A stretch of 50,856 bases of DNA from Selenomonadaceae bacterium (GCA_017518105.1 JAFWWC010000041.1:1-50856); one strand, 5' to 3'; positions 32,397 through 41,901 are shown, counted from the first letter of the stretch. Notes: generated from the sequence alone by a model not told the origin. Program-made: numbers and translations.

Positions 32397-32645
32397 ATGA
32401 AGAATAAGATAACGGTCAACAAGTTCAACGAGAAGCTCCACTTCTACTTAATCTCGAACGGAAAGAGGTACTATCTCTTCACGCAGGACTTTTCAAAGGG
32501 CGTTTATCAGTTTTTCAAGGGCGGACGTTCTGAATCCGAGTTGCACAAGTACAATCTTTGGAGGAAGAATCCCCGCTTAGACAAAACGATTGAGAAGTTG
32601 CCGATGTATATGCGTTACGTGTTAAAAGAGGACAATGCCGCGTGA
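32397..32645 (+). CDS. Conserved-looking 82-residue protein, unknown function
   Basis: A basic cytoplasmic protein with no signal peptide or membrane part. It opens MKNKITVNKFNEKLHFYLIS, and has NGKRYYLFTQDFSKGVYQFF, followed by RSESELHKYNLWRKNPRLDK. It has its own promoter, a strong AAGGAGG and a following terminator, so it is a real monocistronic gene. Pairs of basic and aromatic residues could suit nucleic-acid binding, but I know no family for it. Confidence 0.75.
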   Translation: MKNKITVNKFNEKLHFYLISNGKRYYLFTQDFSKGVYQFFKGGRSESELHKYNLWRKNPRLDKTIEKLPMYMRYVLKEDNAA

Positions 32646-32663
32646 AAATGACTAATCAGACAA

Positions 32664-32706
32664 AAAAATTATCTCCCGCCGAAAATTTGACGGGAGATTT
32701 TATTTT
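32664..32706. terminator. Bidirectional terminator between convergent genes
   Basis: ATCTCCCG (32671-32678) pairs with CGGGAGAT (32691-32698). T-rich on the forward side, AATTTTTTTG on the reverse side. It serves the 82-residue protein and the deacetylase. Confidence 0.8.
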
Positions 32707-32715
32707 GCTTTCAGA

Positions 32716-33648
32716 TTACCAGGGCTGAGGAGTCATCGGAGTGACGACGCCGAACTTGTAACCCCAGTTGCGGAGCATTTTAATCAGTTCGGGCAGAGCT
32801 TTGACGGTCTCGCCCTTATCGCTGTTTGAATGCATTAAGATAATCACGAACGGCGGCGGATTATCGCCCAAATACTTGAGGACGTTGTTAATCTGCGTGG
32901 AGGCATTTGGCTTTGAGGGCGTGGCGTCTTCGGTCAAGGCGTTCCAATCGTGTTCGACGTAGCCGCAACTGTCAATCATCGACCAATAATCGCCGTTAAA
33001 CATGCCGACACCGCCTGGAGCCCGAATTATGAACGGGCGGACGCCGATAACGTTTTTAATCGCGTTATCGGTTTGGATAATCTGTTCCATGAACGACCAC
33101 GGGCTTTTATAAAGTTCTTCGTAGCGGTGATTGTAGCTGTGATTGCCGATTGCGTGCCCCTCGTTGAAGATGCGCCTTAAAACGTTAGGATAAGCCTCGA
33201 CCATGTTGCCGCAGACGTAAAAGGTCGCCTTGACTCCTTCGGCTTTGAGGATGTCCAAAATTTGCGGCGTGATTTTATCGTCGGGGCCGTCGTCGAAAGT
33301 CAGATAAACGACCGATTCCGCCTCGTAAGGCTCAAGGTAAGGCAACTCGAACGGCAAACCTTTTTCCTGCCGCTCCCAGAGAATATATTTATCGTAAACG
33401 GGCTTAGTTGGGTCGCTTAGTTGAAGATTGGACAGGTCGTCATTTGCCAAAATGTAATCTATATCGGGCTGTGCTTGCGGCGTAGGTTCTGGTTCTTGCG
33501 GCTCCTCGGCTGATTCAGTGTTAGTAGTCTCTTGCGGCGTCGCTACCTCGGTCGGGATTTGATTTGGGTCGCTAGCTTTTTTTTCTTGTCCGCAACCGAC
33601 AAGGCACGCCGTCAGCAAAATCATCATCAAACAAAAAAATTTCTTCAT
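32716..33648 (-). CDS. Polysaccharide deacetylase (NodB domain) lipoprotein
   Basis: A 310-residue lipoprotein: signal MKKFFCLMMILLTACLVGC with the anchoring cysteine at 19, a Pro/Glu/Gln-rich linker (about 25-65), and a C-terminal carbohydrate esterase family 4 domain with TFDDGPDD (motif 1), HSYNH (motif 2), RAPGGVGMF (motif 3) and ILMHSN (motif 5). It would remove N-acetyl groups from peptidoglycan or another surface polymer on the cell envelope. Start chosen by AAAGGAG five bases upstream; the frame is open further without a site. Divergent from the GH13-GH77 gene. Confidence 0.9.
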   Translation of the reverse strand: MKKFFCLMMILLTACLVGCGQEKKASDPNQIPTEVATPQETTNTESAEEPQEPEPTPQAQPDIDYILANDDLSNLQLSDPTKPVYDKYILWERQEKGLPFELPYLEPYEAESVVYLTFDDGPDDKITPQILDILKAEGVKATFYVCGNMVEAYPNVLRRIFNEGHAIGNHSYNHRYEELYKSPWSFMEQIIQTDNAIKNVIGVRPFIIRAPGGVGMFNGDYWSMIDSCGYVEHDWNALTEDATPSKPNASTQINNVLKYLGDNPPPFVIILMHSNSDKGETVKALPELIKMLRNWGYKFGVVTPMTPQPW

Positions 33649-33676
33649 GAGATACTCCTTTCGATAAACTTGCGTA

Positions 33677-33705
33677 ACTATAACGCAACCTGAAGTTAGA
33701 ATCAA
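33677..33705 (-). promoter_or_regulatory. Promoter of the deacetylase gene
   Basis: Reverse strand TTGATT (33700-33705), 17-base spacer, TATAGT (33677-33682). Confidence 0.65.
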
Positions 33706-33788
33706 GAAAATTTTTTTCGCGGCTAAAAGGGTTGACGGCAAAAAGCGGGAAATAACCTTTGCAAACTGATTTAAACGGAGATGATAAG

Positions 33789-36700
33789 ATGATTGGCAAG
33801 AAAGACGTCCTGCACAACTCGCAGAACATTTACTATCGCTCGACGGTCGGGGCGGCGGAGGCTGGCTCAACTTTGCGGCTCGGCATTAGCATTAAGTCAG
33901 ACGCCGTAATCAAACAAGTCCTCTTGCACACCTGGGAAGAGGGCGCGGGCGAGAAATGGTCTAACCTTGCGACTAAGGACGGCGATAAGGCGGCGGAGAA
34001 ATTTTATTCGCTGACGTTCAAAATGCCAGATAAGGGTTGCTTGCTTTGGTACTACTTTATAATCGTCACGGGCGGCAAGACTTACTACTACGGCAACAAC
34101 TCTGAACTGCTCGGCGGCGTCGGAGAACTGTACGATCACATTCCGCCCGCCTTCCAAATCACGGTCTATCAGAAGGGCGCGAAGACTCCCGATTGGTTTA
34201 AGCACGCCGTCATGTATCAAATCTTCCCTGACAGGTTCTATCGCGACGGCAACGAGATTATCGAGAAGGAAGGCGCAGTTTATCACGCGAGCTGGAGTGA
34301 TGACCCCGTTTATTTCAAAGACACTGACCGCGACGAGATTTTGGCTTATGACTTCTTCGGCGGAAACCTGCGCGGCGTCGAGAAGAAGCTTGACTATCTT
34401 AAGGAACTGGGAATCACGGCGATATATTTTAATCCCGTCTTCGAGTCGGAAAGCAATCATCACTATGACACGGGCGACTATCACAAGATTGACCCGATAC
34501 TCGGCACCAACGACGACTTCAAGCACCTAATCGACACGGCGGCGGCTAAGGGCATTCGTATCATAATCGACGGCGTCTTCAGTCACACCGGCTCCAATAG
34601 CATTTACTTCAACCGCAAGGGCAAGTATGATTCGGTCGGCGCGTTTCAGTCGAAGGATTCACCCTATTACGAGTGGTACGACTTCCGCAACTACCCAACG
34701 GACTACGACAGCTGGTGGAACTTCCCGACGCTCCCGAACGTCAGAGAGACGACGCCGAGCTACATGGATTTCATCATACGCGACAAGGACAGCGTTTTAA
34801 AGCATTGGACGCGGGAAGGCATTAGCGGTTGGCGGCTTGATGTCATTGACGAGTTGCCCGCCGAGTTCAGTCGCCTGTTCTTTGCTGAGCTTAAGAAGCT
34901 CAATCCCGATGCCGTGATGATTGGCGAAGTCTGGGAGGACGCCTCGAATAAGATTGCTTACGGCGTGCAACGTCAGTACCTTTGCGGCTACGAAATGGAT
35001 TCGGCGATGAATTATCCATTGCGGGCGCACATCTTCGACTTTATCCTTGGGCAGATTGACGGCGAACTTTGTATGCGGCGTATGGAAAGCCTGCGCGAGA
35101 ACTATCCTAAGGAAAACTTCTACGCGATGATGAACCTGATTGCAAGCCATGACATAATGCGCCCGATGACAATCTTTGGCGAGGCTCCGTACTATGACCA
35201 AATGCCCTATTACGAGCAGTCGCAATTCAGGCTTGACGAGGCGGCGGAGAAACTCGGCAAGGCGCGTTTAAAGATGGCGGCTCTGTGGCAGATGACTTAT
35301 CCGGGCGTGCCGTGCATTTATTACGGCGATGAAATTGGTATGCAGGGCTTCAAAGACCCGACGAACCGCAGACCGTATCCTTGGGGCGGCGGTGACCAAG
35401 ATTTGCTTGCGACGTACAAGAAGTTCATTAAGCTCCGCAATGACAGCTTAGCACTGCAGACGGGCGAACTACTTCCACTGCCGAGCAAGGGCGATATCGT
35501 TGCTTATGCCCGCGTGATTCGTGGCGGACATGATGTCTTCGGGCACGAGGCGAAGAATGATATTTATCTGGTGGCGTTCAATCGGAATAAGACACGCGGC
35601 AAGGAAGTTTCCTTCGACGTGAGCGATTTTGCTAATGGACAGTTCGTTGACGCCTTCGACGCGGACAATCCCAAGCGCAAATTCCCTGTGACTCGTGGAC
35701 GTGTGACTTTTAAGCTTGAGGCTTTGGAAGGAATTCTTCTGCACCACGTCCCGCAAAAGCAGAACTACGACCGCCGTGCAGGAATTATCTTGCACCCGAC
35801 GAGCTTGCCGAGCAAATACGGTATCGGCGACATGGGCAAGGAAGCTTATGACTTTATCGACTACCTCAAGGCGGCGGGACAATCCATTTGGCAAATCCTT
35901 CCGCTCAATCCCGTCGGCTATGGTTACTCGCCTTATCAATCGCCAAGTGCGTTCGCGGGCAACCCCATGATAATTTCAATCGACGCGCTGATTGCAGACG
36001 GACTCCTCAAGGCGGACGATATAAAAGTTCCGCTTAGACTTGCAAAGACAAAGTTCGTTGACTTCGAGGCGGTCGACAAGCTCAAGACTGCGGCACTAAA
36101 GAAAGCGTTCGAGAACTTCAAAGCTAAGCTCAAGAAGGACGCCGCCCTTAAAAAAGACTTTGAGAAGTTCAGCGCGGAGCAAAAGTATTGGCTGGAGGAT
36201 TACGCCCTGTTCGCGGCGATAAAGCAAAAGAACGGCGGCGCGTATTGGGTCGATTGGGACGTTAAGATTAAACAGCGCGATAAAAAAGTTTTGGCGGCGT
36301 TGAAGAAGGAGCTTGCCGACGAAATTTTATTCACGGAATTTGAACAGTTCATTTTTGCGCGGCAATGGGATAAGCTTCATGCGTATGCATTGGAGCGCGG
36401 GATACAGATTATGGGCGACATGCCGATATTCGTTTCAGCGGACAGCGCGGACGCTTGGGCGAATCAACAGGAGTTCCAGCTTGACGAGGAAGGACATCCC
36501 GAAAAGGTCGCGGGAGTTCCGCCCGATTATTTCAGTGCGACGGGTCAGCTTTGGGGCAATCCGCAATACGATTGGGACGAGATGAAGGCGACGCATTATA
36601 AGTGGTGGAAGCTGAGGTTCAAGAGAATTTACGAGATAGTCGACATCGTGAGGGTTGACCATTTCCGCGGCTTCGAGGCTTATTGGTCGGTTGACGGCGA

Positions 36701-37265
36701 CGCGAAGACTGCCATTGACGGCGAGTGGATTAAAGGACCGGGCTTGGGGTTCTTCAAGGAGATTCGCAAGGAAATTGGCGACGCGCAGATTGTAGCCGAG
36801 GATTTGGGAGTTATCACGGACGAGGTTGAGGCTCTTAGGCAAGATTGCGGCTTCCCCGGCATGAAGGTCTTGCATTTCGAGTTGCACTTTAACGAGCAAG
36901 GTCGCATTGGCTTTGCGCCGCCAGAGAATTCTATAACCTACACGGGCACGCACGACAACAATACGACGGTCGGCTGGTTCATGGAAGACATTGACCCCGA
37001 CAGCAAGACGACGATAGCCGCGTTGATTGGTGCAGACGTGCGCCGCCCCGATGACGTGTGCAAGAAGCTGATTGAGTTTGCTTACGCGTCGAACTCCCGC
37101 TTTGCTATCGTGCCAATGCAAGACGTTTTGAAACTCGACAGCCGCAACCGCATGAACACACCCGGCACCGTCGGCACGAATTGGGGCTGGAGACTCAAGC
37201 CCGATTACTTGGCTGAGGCGGAGGCGGACAAGCTCAAGGCTCTTTGCAATAAATATCTTAGATAG
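33789..37265 (+). CDS. GH13 alpha-glucosidase/neopullulanase fused to 4-alpha-glucanotransferase
   Basis: A 1158-residue glycogen or maltodextrin enzyme. Residues 1-125 are a beta N-domain (CBM34-like). The GH13 barrel follows with HHYDTGDYHKID, DGVFSHTG, nucleophile D351 (GWRLDVIDE), acid E380 (GEVWED) and D455 (ASHD). From about 655 a complete GH77 MalQ unit starts (RAGIILHPTSLPSKYGIGDM), with D957 (VRVDHFRGF), E1004 (IVAEDLG) and D1056 (GTHDNN). The first half would hydrolyse alpha-glucans and the second transfer glucan chains; no signal peptide is present, so action is cytoplasmic, on glycogen or imported dextrins. The start has GGAG eight bases upstream. No clear operon partner. Confidence 0.9.
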   Translation: MIGKKDVLHNSQNIYYRSTVGAAEAGSTLRLGISIKSDAVIKQVLLHTWEEGAGEKWSNLATKDGDKAAEKFYSLTFKMPDKGCLLWYYFIIVTGGKTYYYGNNSELLGGVGELYDHIPPAFQITVYQKGAKTPDWFKHAVMYQIFPDRFYRDGNEIIEKEGAVYHASWSDDPVYFKDTDRDEILAYDFFGGNLRGVEKKLDYLKELGITAIYFNPVFESESNHHYDTGDYHKIDPILGTNDDFKHLIDTAAAKGIRIIIDGVFSHTGSNSIYFNRKGKYDSVGAFQSKDSPYYEWYDFRNYPTDYDSWWNFPTLPNVRETTPSYMDFIIRDKDSVLKHWTREGISGWRLDVIDELPAEFSRLFFAELKKLNPDAVMIGEVWEDASNKIAYGVQRQYLCGYEMDSAMNYPLRAHIFDFILGQIDGELCMRRMESLRENYPKENFYAMMNLIASHDIMRPMTIFGEAPYYDQMPYYEQSQFRLDEAAEKLGKARLKMAALWQMTYPGVPCIYYGDEIGMQGFKDPTNRRPYPWGGGDQDLLATYKKFIKLRNDSLALQTGELLPLPSKGDIVAYARVIRGGHDVFGHEAKNDIYLVAFNRNKTRGKEVSFDVSDFANGQFVDAFDADNPKRKFPVTRGRVTFKLEALEGILLHHVPQKQNYDRRAGIILHPTSLPSKYGIGDMGKEAYDFIDYLKAAGQSIWQILPLNPVGYGYSPYQSPSAFAGNPMIISIDALIADGLLKADDIKVPLRLAKTKFVDFEAVDKLKTAALKKAFENFKAKLKKDAALKKDFEKFSAEQKYWLEDYALFAAIKQKNGGAYWVDWDVKIKQRDKKVLAALKKELADEILFTEFEQFIFARQWDKLHAYALERGIQIMGDMPIFVSADSADAWANQQEFQLDEEGHPEKVAGVPPDYFSATGQLWGNPQYDWDEMKATHYKWWKLRFKRIYEIVDIVRVDHFRGFEAYWSVDGDAKTAIDGEWIKGPGLGFFKEIRKEIGDAQIVAEDLGVITDEVEALRQDCGFPGMKVLHFELHFNEQGRIGFAPPENSITYTGTHDNNTTVGWFMEDIDPDSKTTIAALIGADVRRPDDVCKKLIEFAYASNSRFAIVPMQDVLKLDSRNRMNTPGTVGTNWGWRLKPDYLAEAEADKLKALCNKYLR

Positions 37266-37330
37266 GGACTAGGGACTAGTAGAAGAAAGTTTTAAGCTTG
37301 TCCCTTAATCCTTACACTGGAGGTAGTAGC

Positions 37331-38833
37331 ATGAAAAAATTTCTAACTAAGCTTGCCATTGGCTTAGCGGCTCTGTCGCTTGTGAATGTTGACGCCGAAG
37401 CTTGTACGATTATGCTAGTGACTAAGGGCGCGTCGGCAGACGGCAATGTTTTCGTTTCGCATTGTGACGACGGATTTGAAAACGACCCAAATGTCTTCTT
37501 CGTGCCCGCGAAAAATCACAAGAAGGGAAGTCTTCGCCCCATTTATACCAGTGCCGCCGCGACCAAGGCGATTGGTCATATCCCCGAAGTCGAGCACACT
37601 TACGCTTATATCGACGCTGATTATCCCGCCGTAAACGAACACGGCTTGATGCTCGCCGAATGTACTGACCTTTGCGCTTGGCTACCGGAAATTCCCTATA
37701 AAGAAGGCGGCGGAATTTTTTATTCGTCTGAACTTGGGCGCGTGGCTATGGAACGTTGCAAAACGGCGCGGGAAGCAATTAAGCTTATGGGCGAGCTTGT
37801 CGACGAGTACGGGATTTACGGCAGATCAAAGACAATGTTTGTTGCCGATAAGGACGAGGGCTGGATTTTTGAAATGCAACCGACGCCTTCGGGCAAGGGC
37901 GGCTTATGGATTGCAGAGAAAATCCCTGACGGGCATTTCTCCATTGCGGCTAATCAGCTTAGAATTCACGCCATAAGAGAGGGCGACTCAAATCAAATTT
38001 TCAACCCGAACTTGCCGCAGATGTTAAAGGAACTCGGCTGGGCGGCTTATGACGAGCAGGGCAATTTGGATTGGGTAAAATCACTTCGCGCCGAGGAATT
38101 GAACCACCCGTATTATTCAATGCGGCGGGTGTGGCGTGGGCTTGATACCGTTGCGCCGTCGCTGAAGCTTTCGCCCACAGTTGATAGCCACGATTCCGAT
38201 TATTATCCGTTGAGCGTTAAGCCCGATAAAAAGTTGGCGATAACCGACGTTATGAGCTTGTACCGCGATTATTATCAAGGCACCGAATTTGACATGACGA
38301 CGAAATACTCTGCGGGCGTGCACGGTTCGCCGTATGATTACGCAGAAAATAGCGAGCGGGCGATTCTTTCGGCGGATACGAGTTATACATATATTGCGCA
38401 AGTCAATGACAAGTTGCCCGCGCCAGTCTGTTGGGTGTCGGTTAACACGCCGTTTGAAAATCCTTTCGTGCCTTTCACCGTGGCGAAAATGCCCGACGCT
38501 TACAATTTTGCGCTCAAAGATAAATACGATGATTCCAAAATGTTTTGGGCGTCTAGCCAAGTCACGGCTTTAAGTCTCGGTTATTGGAATTCTTTGGGCG
38601 GCACGGTTAGCGATGCGGTTAATCAATCCGAAAAAAATTCGCTGGAGCTGGTCGAGTCGTCGCTCAATCTGTCAAAAAATAAATTTGCCGCGACGTTGAA
38701 TCAAAACGCGCTTAAAGTCTTTGAGGATTGGAAAAATCTATACACGCGGCTTTTGGTTGAACATAACGGCGGCGCGGGCGTCAAATATCACGAACATAAT
38801 TTACCTGCACCCGACGCTCCAACCGAATATTAA
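37331..38833 (+). CDS. Exported C69-family dipeptidase
   Basis: A 500-residue Ntn-hydrolase. Signal peptide MKKFLTKLAIGLAALSLVNVDA is followed by EACTIMLVTKGASADG, where Cys is the likely catalytic nucleophile exposed after cleavage, as in peptidase C69/U34 (PepD-like) enzymes. Other family blocks are NEHGLMLAECT, GRSKTMFVADKDEGWIFEM and the Ser/Trp-rich SMRRVWRGLDT. It would split dipeptides outside the cytoplasm. CTGGAGG precedes the start. The DUF2225 gene follows after 18 bases. Confidence 0.85.
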   Translation: MKKFLTKLAIGLAALSLVNVDAEACTIMLVTKGASADGNVFVSHCDDGFENDPNVFFVPAKNHKKGSLRPIYTSAAATKAIGHIPEVEHTYAYIDADYPAVNEHGLMLAECTDLCAWLPEIPYKEGGGIFYSSELGRVAMERCKTAREAIKLMGELVDEYGIYGRSKTMFVADKDEGWIFEMQPTPSGKGGLWIAEKIPDGHFSIAANQLRIHAIREGDSNQIFNPNLPQMLKELGWAAYDEQGNLDWVKSLRAEELNHPYYSMRRVWRGLDTVAPSLKLSPTVDSHDSDYYPLSVKPDKKLAITDVMSLYRDYYQGTEFDMTTKYSAGVHGSPYDYAENSERAILSADTSYTYIAQVNDKLPAPVCWVSVNTPFENPFVPFTVAKMPDAYNFALKDKYDDSKMFWASSQVTALSLGYWNSLGGTVSDAVNQSEKNSLELVESSLNLSKNKFAATLNQNALKVFEDWKNLYTRLLVEHNGGAGVKYHEHNLPAPDAPTEY

Positions 38834-38851
38834 TTTCTGAAAGGCTATGTT

Positions 38852-39535
38852 ATGGCTGTTGGAAAAACTTTTATCGTCGAGAAGACTTGCCCAATATGCG
38901 AGCAGACGTTCAGAGTTGTTAAGACGCGTTCGCGGAAGATTGCAGTTACCAGACGCGATGACGACGGCTGTACGCATTACGTAGAATTCAACCCGTATTA
39001 TTACACCGTTTGGGTCTGCGAGCATTGCGGCTTTGCGGCGGACGAAAAGACCTTCACAACCAAGATAACCGACCGCCACTTGACGATTTTGCGAGCCGTC
39101 TTGCTTACGAAGAACATTAAGATACCGTTCGTGGAGGAGCGCACGCTTGGAGAGGCGGCAACGGCTTTTCGGTTGGCGTTGAAGTTTCAGGATTTGATTC
39201 ACGGCAAGTCGTCGAAGAAAGCTAAGTATGCTCATCAGCTAGCGTGGATTTATCGGGAGGCGGGCGACACGACGCAGGAGAACGAGTTTCTAGCGAAGGC
39301 GGCGGACTTCTATGAGGATGCCCTAATGCGGGAGAGTTTCCCAATCGGCGAGCTGACGGATAACGCGGTTATGTATGTAGTGGCGGCGATTTATTGGCGG
39401 CTCGGCGAGCGGCAGAAGGCTACGACGTATTTATCAAAGCTGATAAGTGATAAGGGCGTGCGTGAACGCGAACCGAGGATTCATGATAAGGCGCGGGACT
39501 TGTGGGGCGACATTCGCGCCGCTAAGAAAAAGTAG
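38852..39535 (+). CDS. DUF2225 protein
   Basis: A 227-residue cytoplasmic protein with four N-terminal zinc-ribbon-type cysteines, C13-x2-C16 (EKTCPICEQTF) and C-x2-C in VWVCEHCGFAADE near residues 56-59, a helical tetratricopeptide-like C-terminal half (YAHQLAWIYREAGD, ALMRE, ATTYLSKLI), and a basic tail. This is the DUF2225 arrangement found across Firmicutes; its biochemical role is unknown. It lies between a C69 peptidase and a DUF4127 gene with short gaps, suggesting one transcript. Confidence 0.85.
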   Translation: MAVGKTFIVEKTCPICEQTFRVVKTRSRKIAVTRRDDDGCTHYVEFNPYYYTVWVCEHCGFAADEKTFTTKITDRHLTILRAVLLTKNIKIPFVEERTLGEAATAFRLALKFQDLIHGKSSKKAKYAHQLAWIYREAGDTTQENEFLAKAADFYEDALMRESFPIGELTDNAVMYVVAAIYWRLGERQKATTYLSKLISDKGVREREPRIHDKARDLWGDIRAAKKK

Positions 39536-39553
39536 TTTGGAAGGTGATTCGTT

Positions 39554-41212
39554 ATTATCAAGAAGAGTTTTTGTCGAGTGGCGGCGAGCGTTCTCGTGCT
39601 GATGATTTTAATTTGTGCGGGTGCTCCCGCTTGCTCGGCGAAGAAAAAGATTGTTCAGGAAAAGATTCTTTACATACCGCACGACAGCCGCCCGATAGTC
39701 AATCAGCAGACGATTGAGATATTGGAGAAAGCAGGCGTTCAAATCGTGTCGCCGCCCGTGGAACTGCTCGGCGACCGTGAAAACCTCGGCGACCCGGACT
39801 TGCTTTGGGATTGGCTGAGGAAGAACGCGACCAAGGATTTAACAGCGGCGGTCATCTCGTCAGACTCTTTGCTTTATGGAAGTCTGGTTGGCTCCCGTAA
39901 GCACGAGTACGACGGCGATGAGATTCTAGCTCGTGCAGATTTGTTTACCGAGTTTAGACGCAAGCATAAGAAGTTGCCGCTGTATGTGTTCGGGTCAATC
40001 ATGCGCACGCCGCGCACGGGTCTAGCGTCGGGCTACGAGGAGCCGGATTATTATCGCTACTACGGCACGAACATTTTCCGCTTAACCGAGCTAATGGACA
40101 AGCAGGAACTTGAAGGTTTGACGACGCGGGAAATTAAAGAGTTCAATTTTTTGCAACGGCTGATTCCGCAGAAGGCTCTCGAAGACTGGATGGGGCGTCG
40201 CGAGAAAAATTTTGACGCGAACAAGAAGCTAATCGATTACGCCCGCGACAACACGTTTGATTATCTTTTGCTCGGTCGCGACGACAATGCGCCTTATTCG
40301 CAGACGCACAACGAAGGTCGCAAGCTTTTGGAGTACGGGCACGGCATTGGCGGCAACAAATATTTGACGACGGCGGGCATTGATGAATTCGGGCTGTTGC
40401 TCTTGGCGCGGGCAGTCAATGAGCGTGCAAAGACTTCGCCGAGCGTCTACGTCAAGTATAACTGGGGGCGCGGCGCGTTGACGGTTCCGGCTTACTCCGA
40501 CGAGGAGATTGATACTTCGATTCGGGCGGCGATTCAAGTGGCGGGCGCGAAGTTCACTGACGACGAAGACCGCGCAGATTTTATCCTTGCCGTGAACACA
40601 AACCCCGACGGCGAGACTTTCGAGGCTAACAGCACGACTAACGACGGCACGCCCCGCCAAGGCACGAGTTTTTTTGCTGATACCGTGCAAGACTACGTAA
40701 GCGGCGGGCGCAAAGTCATCGTCGCTGATATTGCCTTCGCTAACGGTTCGGACAATGCGTTAATGGAGCAACTTAAAAATCGCGGGTTGCTGTTCAAGCT
40801 TCGGGCTTACTCTGGTTGGAATACGCCGACGAACTCAAGCGGCTTTGCTCTAAGCGAAGGTATCTTATCCGCACGCATGAAGGACAACGCCGTTAAGGAA
40901 TTGCTCCTGCACCGCTACCTTGACGACTGGGCTTATCAGGCGAATGTTCGACAGGTCGGCGCGGGTCAGTTAGATTGGATTGCCGGCGACGGTCGCTACG
41001 AGGTTCTAGACGACAAGCGGGACAGTATCGCTGATAGTTGTGCGTTGTTAATTGAGACCTTCGCGAAGAGGAACTTGCCGCCGTTCACGGGCAATGATAA
41101 TATTCGCGTGCAGTTCCCATGGAATAGAATGTTTGAGGCGGATATATCTATCGTTCTTCCGCAACGCAATACCGAACGCGAACGGACTACAAAAACTCGG
41201 CGACGCGGCTGA
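39554..41212 (+). CDS. DUF4127 exported protein, probable ATT start
   Basis: A 552-residue protein of the DUF4127 family, whose function is unknown. Recognised blocks are ILYIPHDSRPIVNQQTIEI, AAVISSDSLLYGSLVGSRKH, DYLLLGRDDNAPYSQTHNEG and VIVADIAFANGSDN. The only ATG/GTG/TTG before the core is GTG at 39578, which lacks a ribosome site and gives a signal sequence without a basic end. Eight codons earlier an ATT at 39554 lies nine bases after GGAAGG, and from it the protein opens MIKKSFCRVAASVLVLMILI, a normal signal peptide. I take ATT as the likely start; 39578 is the conservative choice. Confidence 0.8.
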   Translation: MIKKSFCRVAASVLVLMILICAGAPACSAKKKIVQEKILYIPHDSRPIVNQQTIEILEKAGVQIVSPPVELLGDRENLGDPDLLWDWLRKNATKDLTAAVISSDSLLYGSLVGSRKHEYDGDEILARADLFTEFRRKHKKLPLYVFGSIMRTPRTGLASGYEEPDYYRYYGTNIFRLTELMDKQELEGLTTREIKEFNFLQRLIPQKALEDWMGRREKNFDANKKLIDYARDNTFDYLLLGRDDNAPYSQTHNEGRKLLEYGHGIGGNKYLTTAGIDEFGLLLLARAVNERAKTSPSVYVKYNWGRGALTVPAYSDEEIDTSIRAAIQVAGAKFTDDEDRADFILAVNTNPDGETFEANSTTNDGTPRQGTSFFADTVQDYVSGGRKVIVADIAFANGSDNALMEQLKNRGLLFKLRAYSGWNTPTNSSGFALSEGILSARMKDNAVKELLLHRYLDDWAYQANVRQVGAGQLDWIAGDGRYEVLDDKRDSIADSCALLIETFAKRNLPPFTGNDNIRVQFPWNRMFEADISIVLPQRNTERERTTKTRRRG

Positions 41213-41226
41213 TTGGAGGAAAGAAT

Positions 41227-41871
41227 TTGCAGGACAAGAACTTCATAACGATAGCACTGCCGAAGGGAAAACTTTTCGGACTGAGTGCGGAGCTTCTTAG
41301 GAAAGTAGGTTGGACGGCTGAAGGTCTTCACGAGAAATCGCGCAAGCTAATCATCACCAACGAGGCGGCGCGGCTAAAATTCATCATCACGAAGACGGCG
41401 GACGTTCCCACTTACGTTGAATACGGCGCGGCGGACATCGGCATAATCGGCAAGGACGTTATCTTAGAGTCGGGCAAGGACGTTTACGAGCTACTAGACC
41501 TAGGCTTTGGGGCGTGTCATCTGATGATGGCAGTTCCCAAGGATAAGAGGCGTCCGAGGCTTGAAGACTACGCACATACCCGCGTTGCTACGAAATTCCC
41601 GCGCATCGCTGAAAGTTTCTTCGCGGCGCAGGGAATGCAAATGGAGTACATAAAGCTGAACGGTTCGATTGAGCTTGCCCCGATAATCGGCATGTCTGAA
41701 AGTATCGTTGACATTGTGGAGACGGGCACCACGCTCCGCGAAAACAACCTTGAGGAAATCGTCACGATTATGAACGCGACGGCGCGGCTCATTGCCAACC
41801 GCGTAAGCTACAAGCTAAAGTTTGACCGAATCAATCAGCTCGTCAACGACCTCAAGGCAATCCTCAACTGA
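41227..41871 (+). CDS. hisG: ATP phosphoribosyltransferase, short form
   Basis: First step of histidine synthesis: joins ATP and PRPP. The 214-residue length is the short HisG form, which in studied cases needs the regulatory partner HisZ because it lacks the C-terminal histidine-binding domain. Present are TIALPKGKLFG, RLKFIITKTADVPTYVEYGAADIGI and the PRPP motif IVDIVETGTTLRENNL. No hisZ or other his gene lies in the window, so it is separated from the pathway here. TTG start with TTGGAGG seven bases upstream; 14 bases after the DUF4127 gene. Confidence 0.92.
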   Translation: MQDKNFITIALPKGKLFGLSAELLRKVGWTAEGLHEKSRKLIITNEAARLKFIITKTADVPTYVEYGAADIGIIGKDVILESGKDVYELLDLGFGACHLMMAVPKDKRRPRLEDYAHTRVATKFPRIAESFFAAQGMQMEYIKLNGSIELAPIIGMSESIVDIVETGTTLRENNLEEIVTIMNATARLIANRVSYKLKFDRINQLVNDLKAILN

Positions 41872-41901
41872 CTTTGCAAGCGTATGTAAATTAACATAGA
41901 G

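Noticed and set aside
33897..34526. Long reverse frames opposite the GH13-GH77 gene (also 34797-35225, 36435-37121)
   Set aside because: They are antisense to intact coding blocks with catalytic motifs; their length comes from the GC-rich codon use of the real gene.
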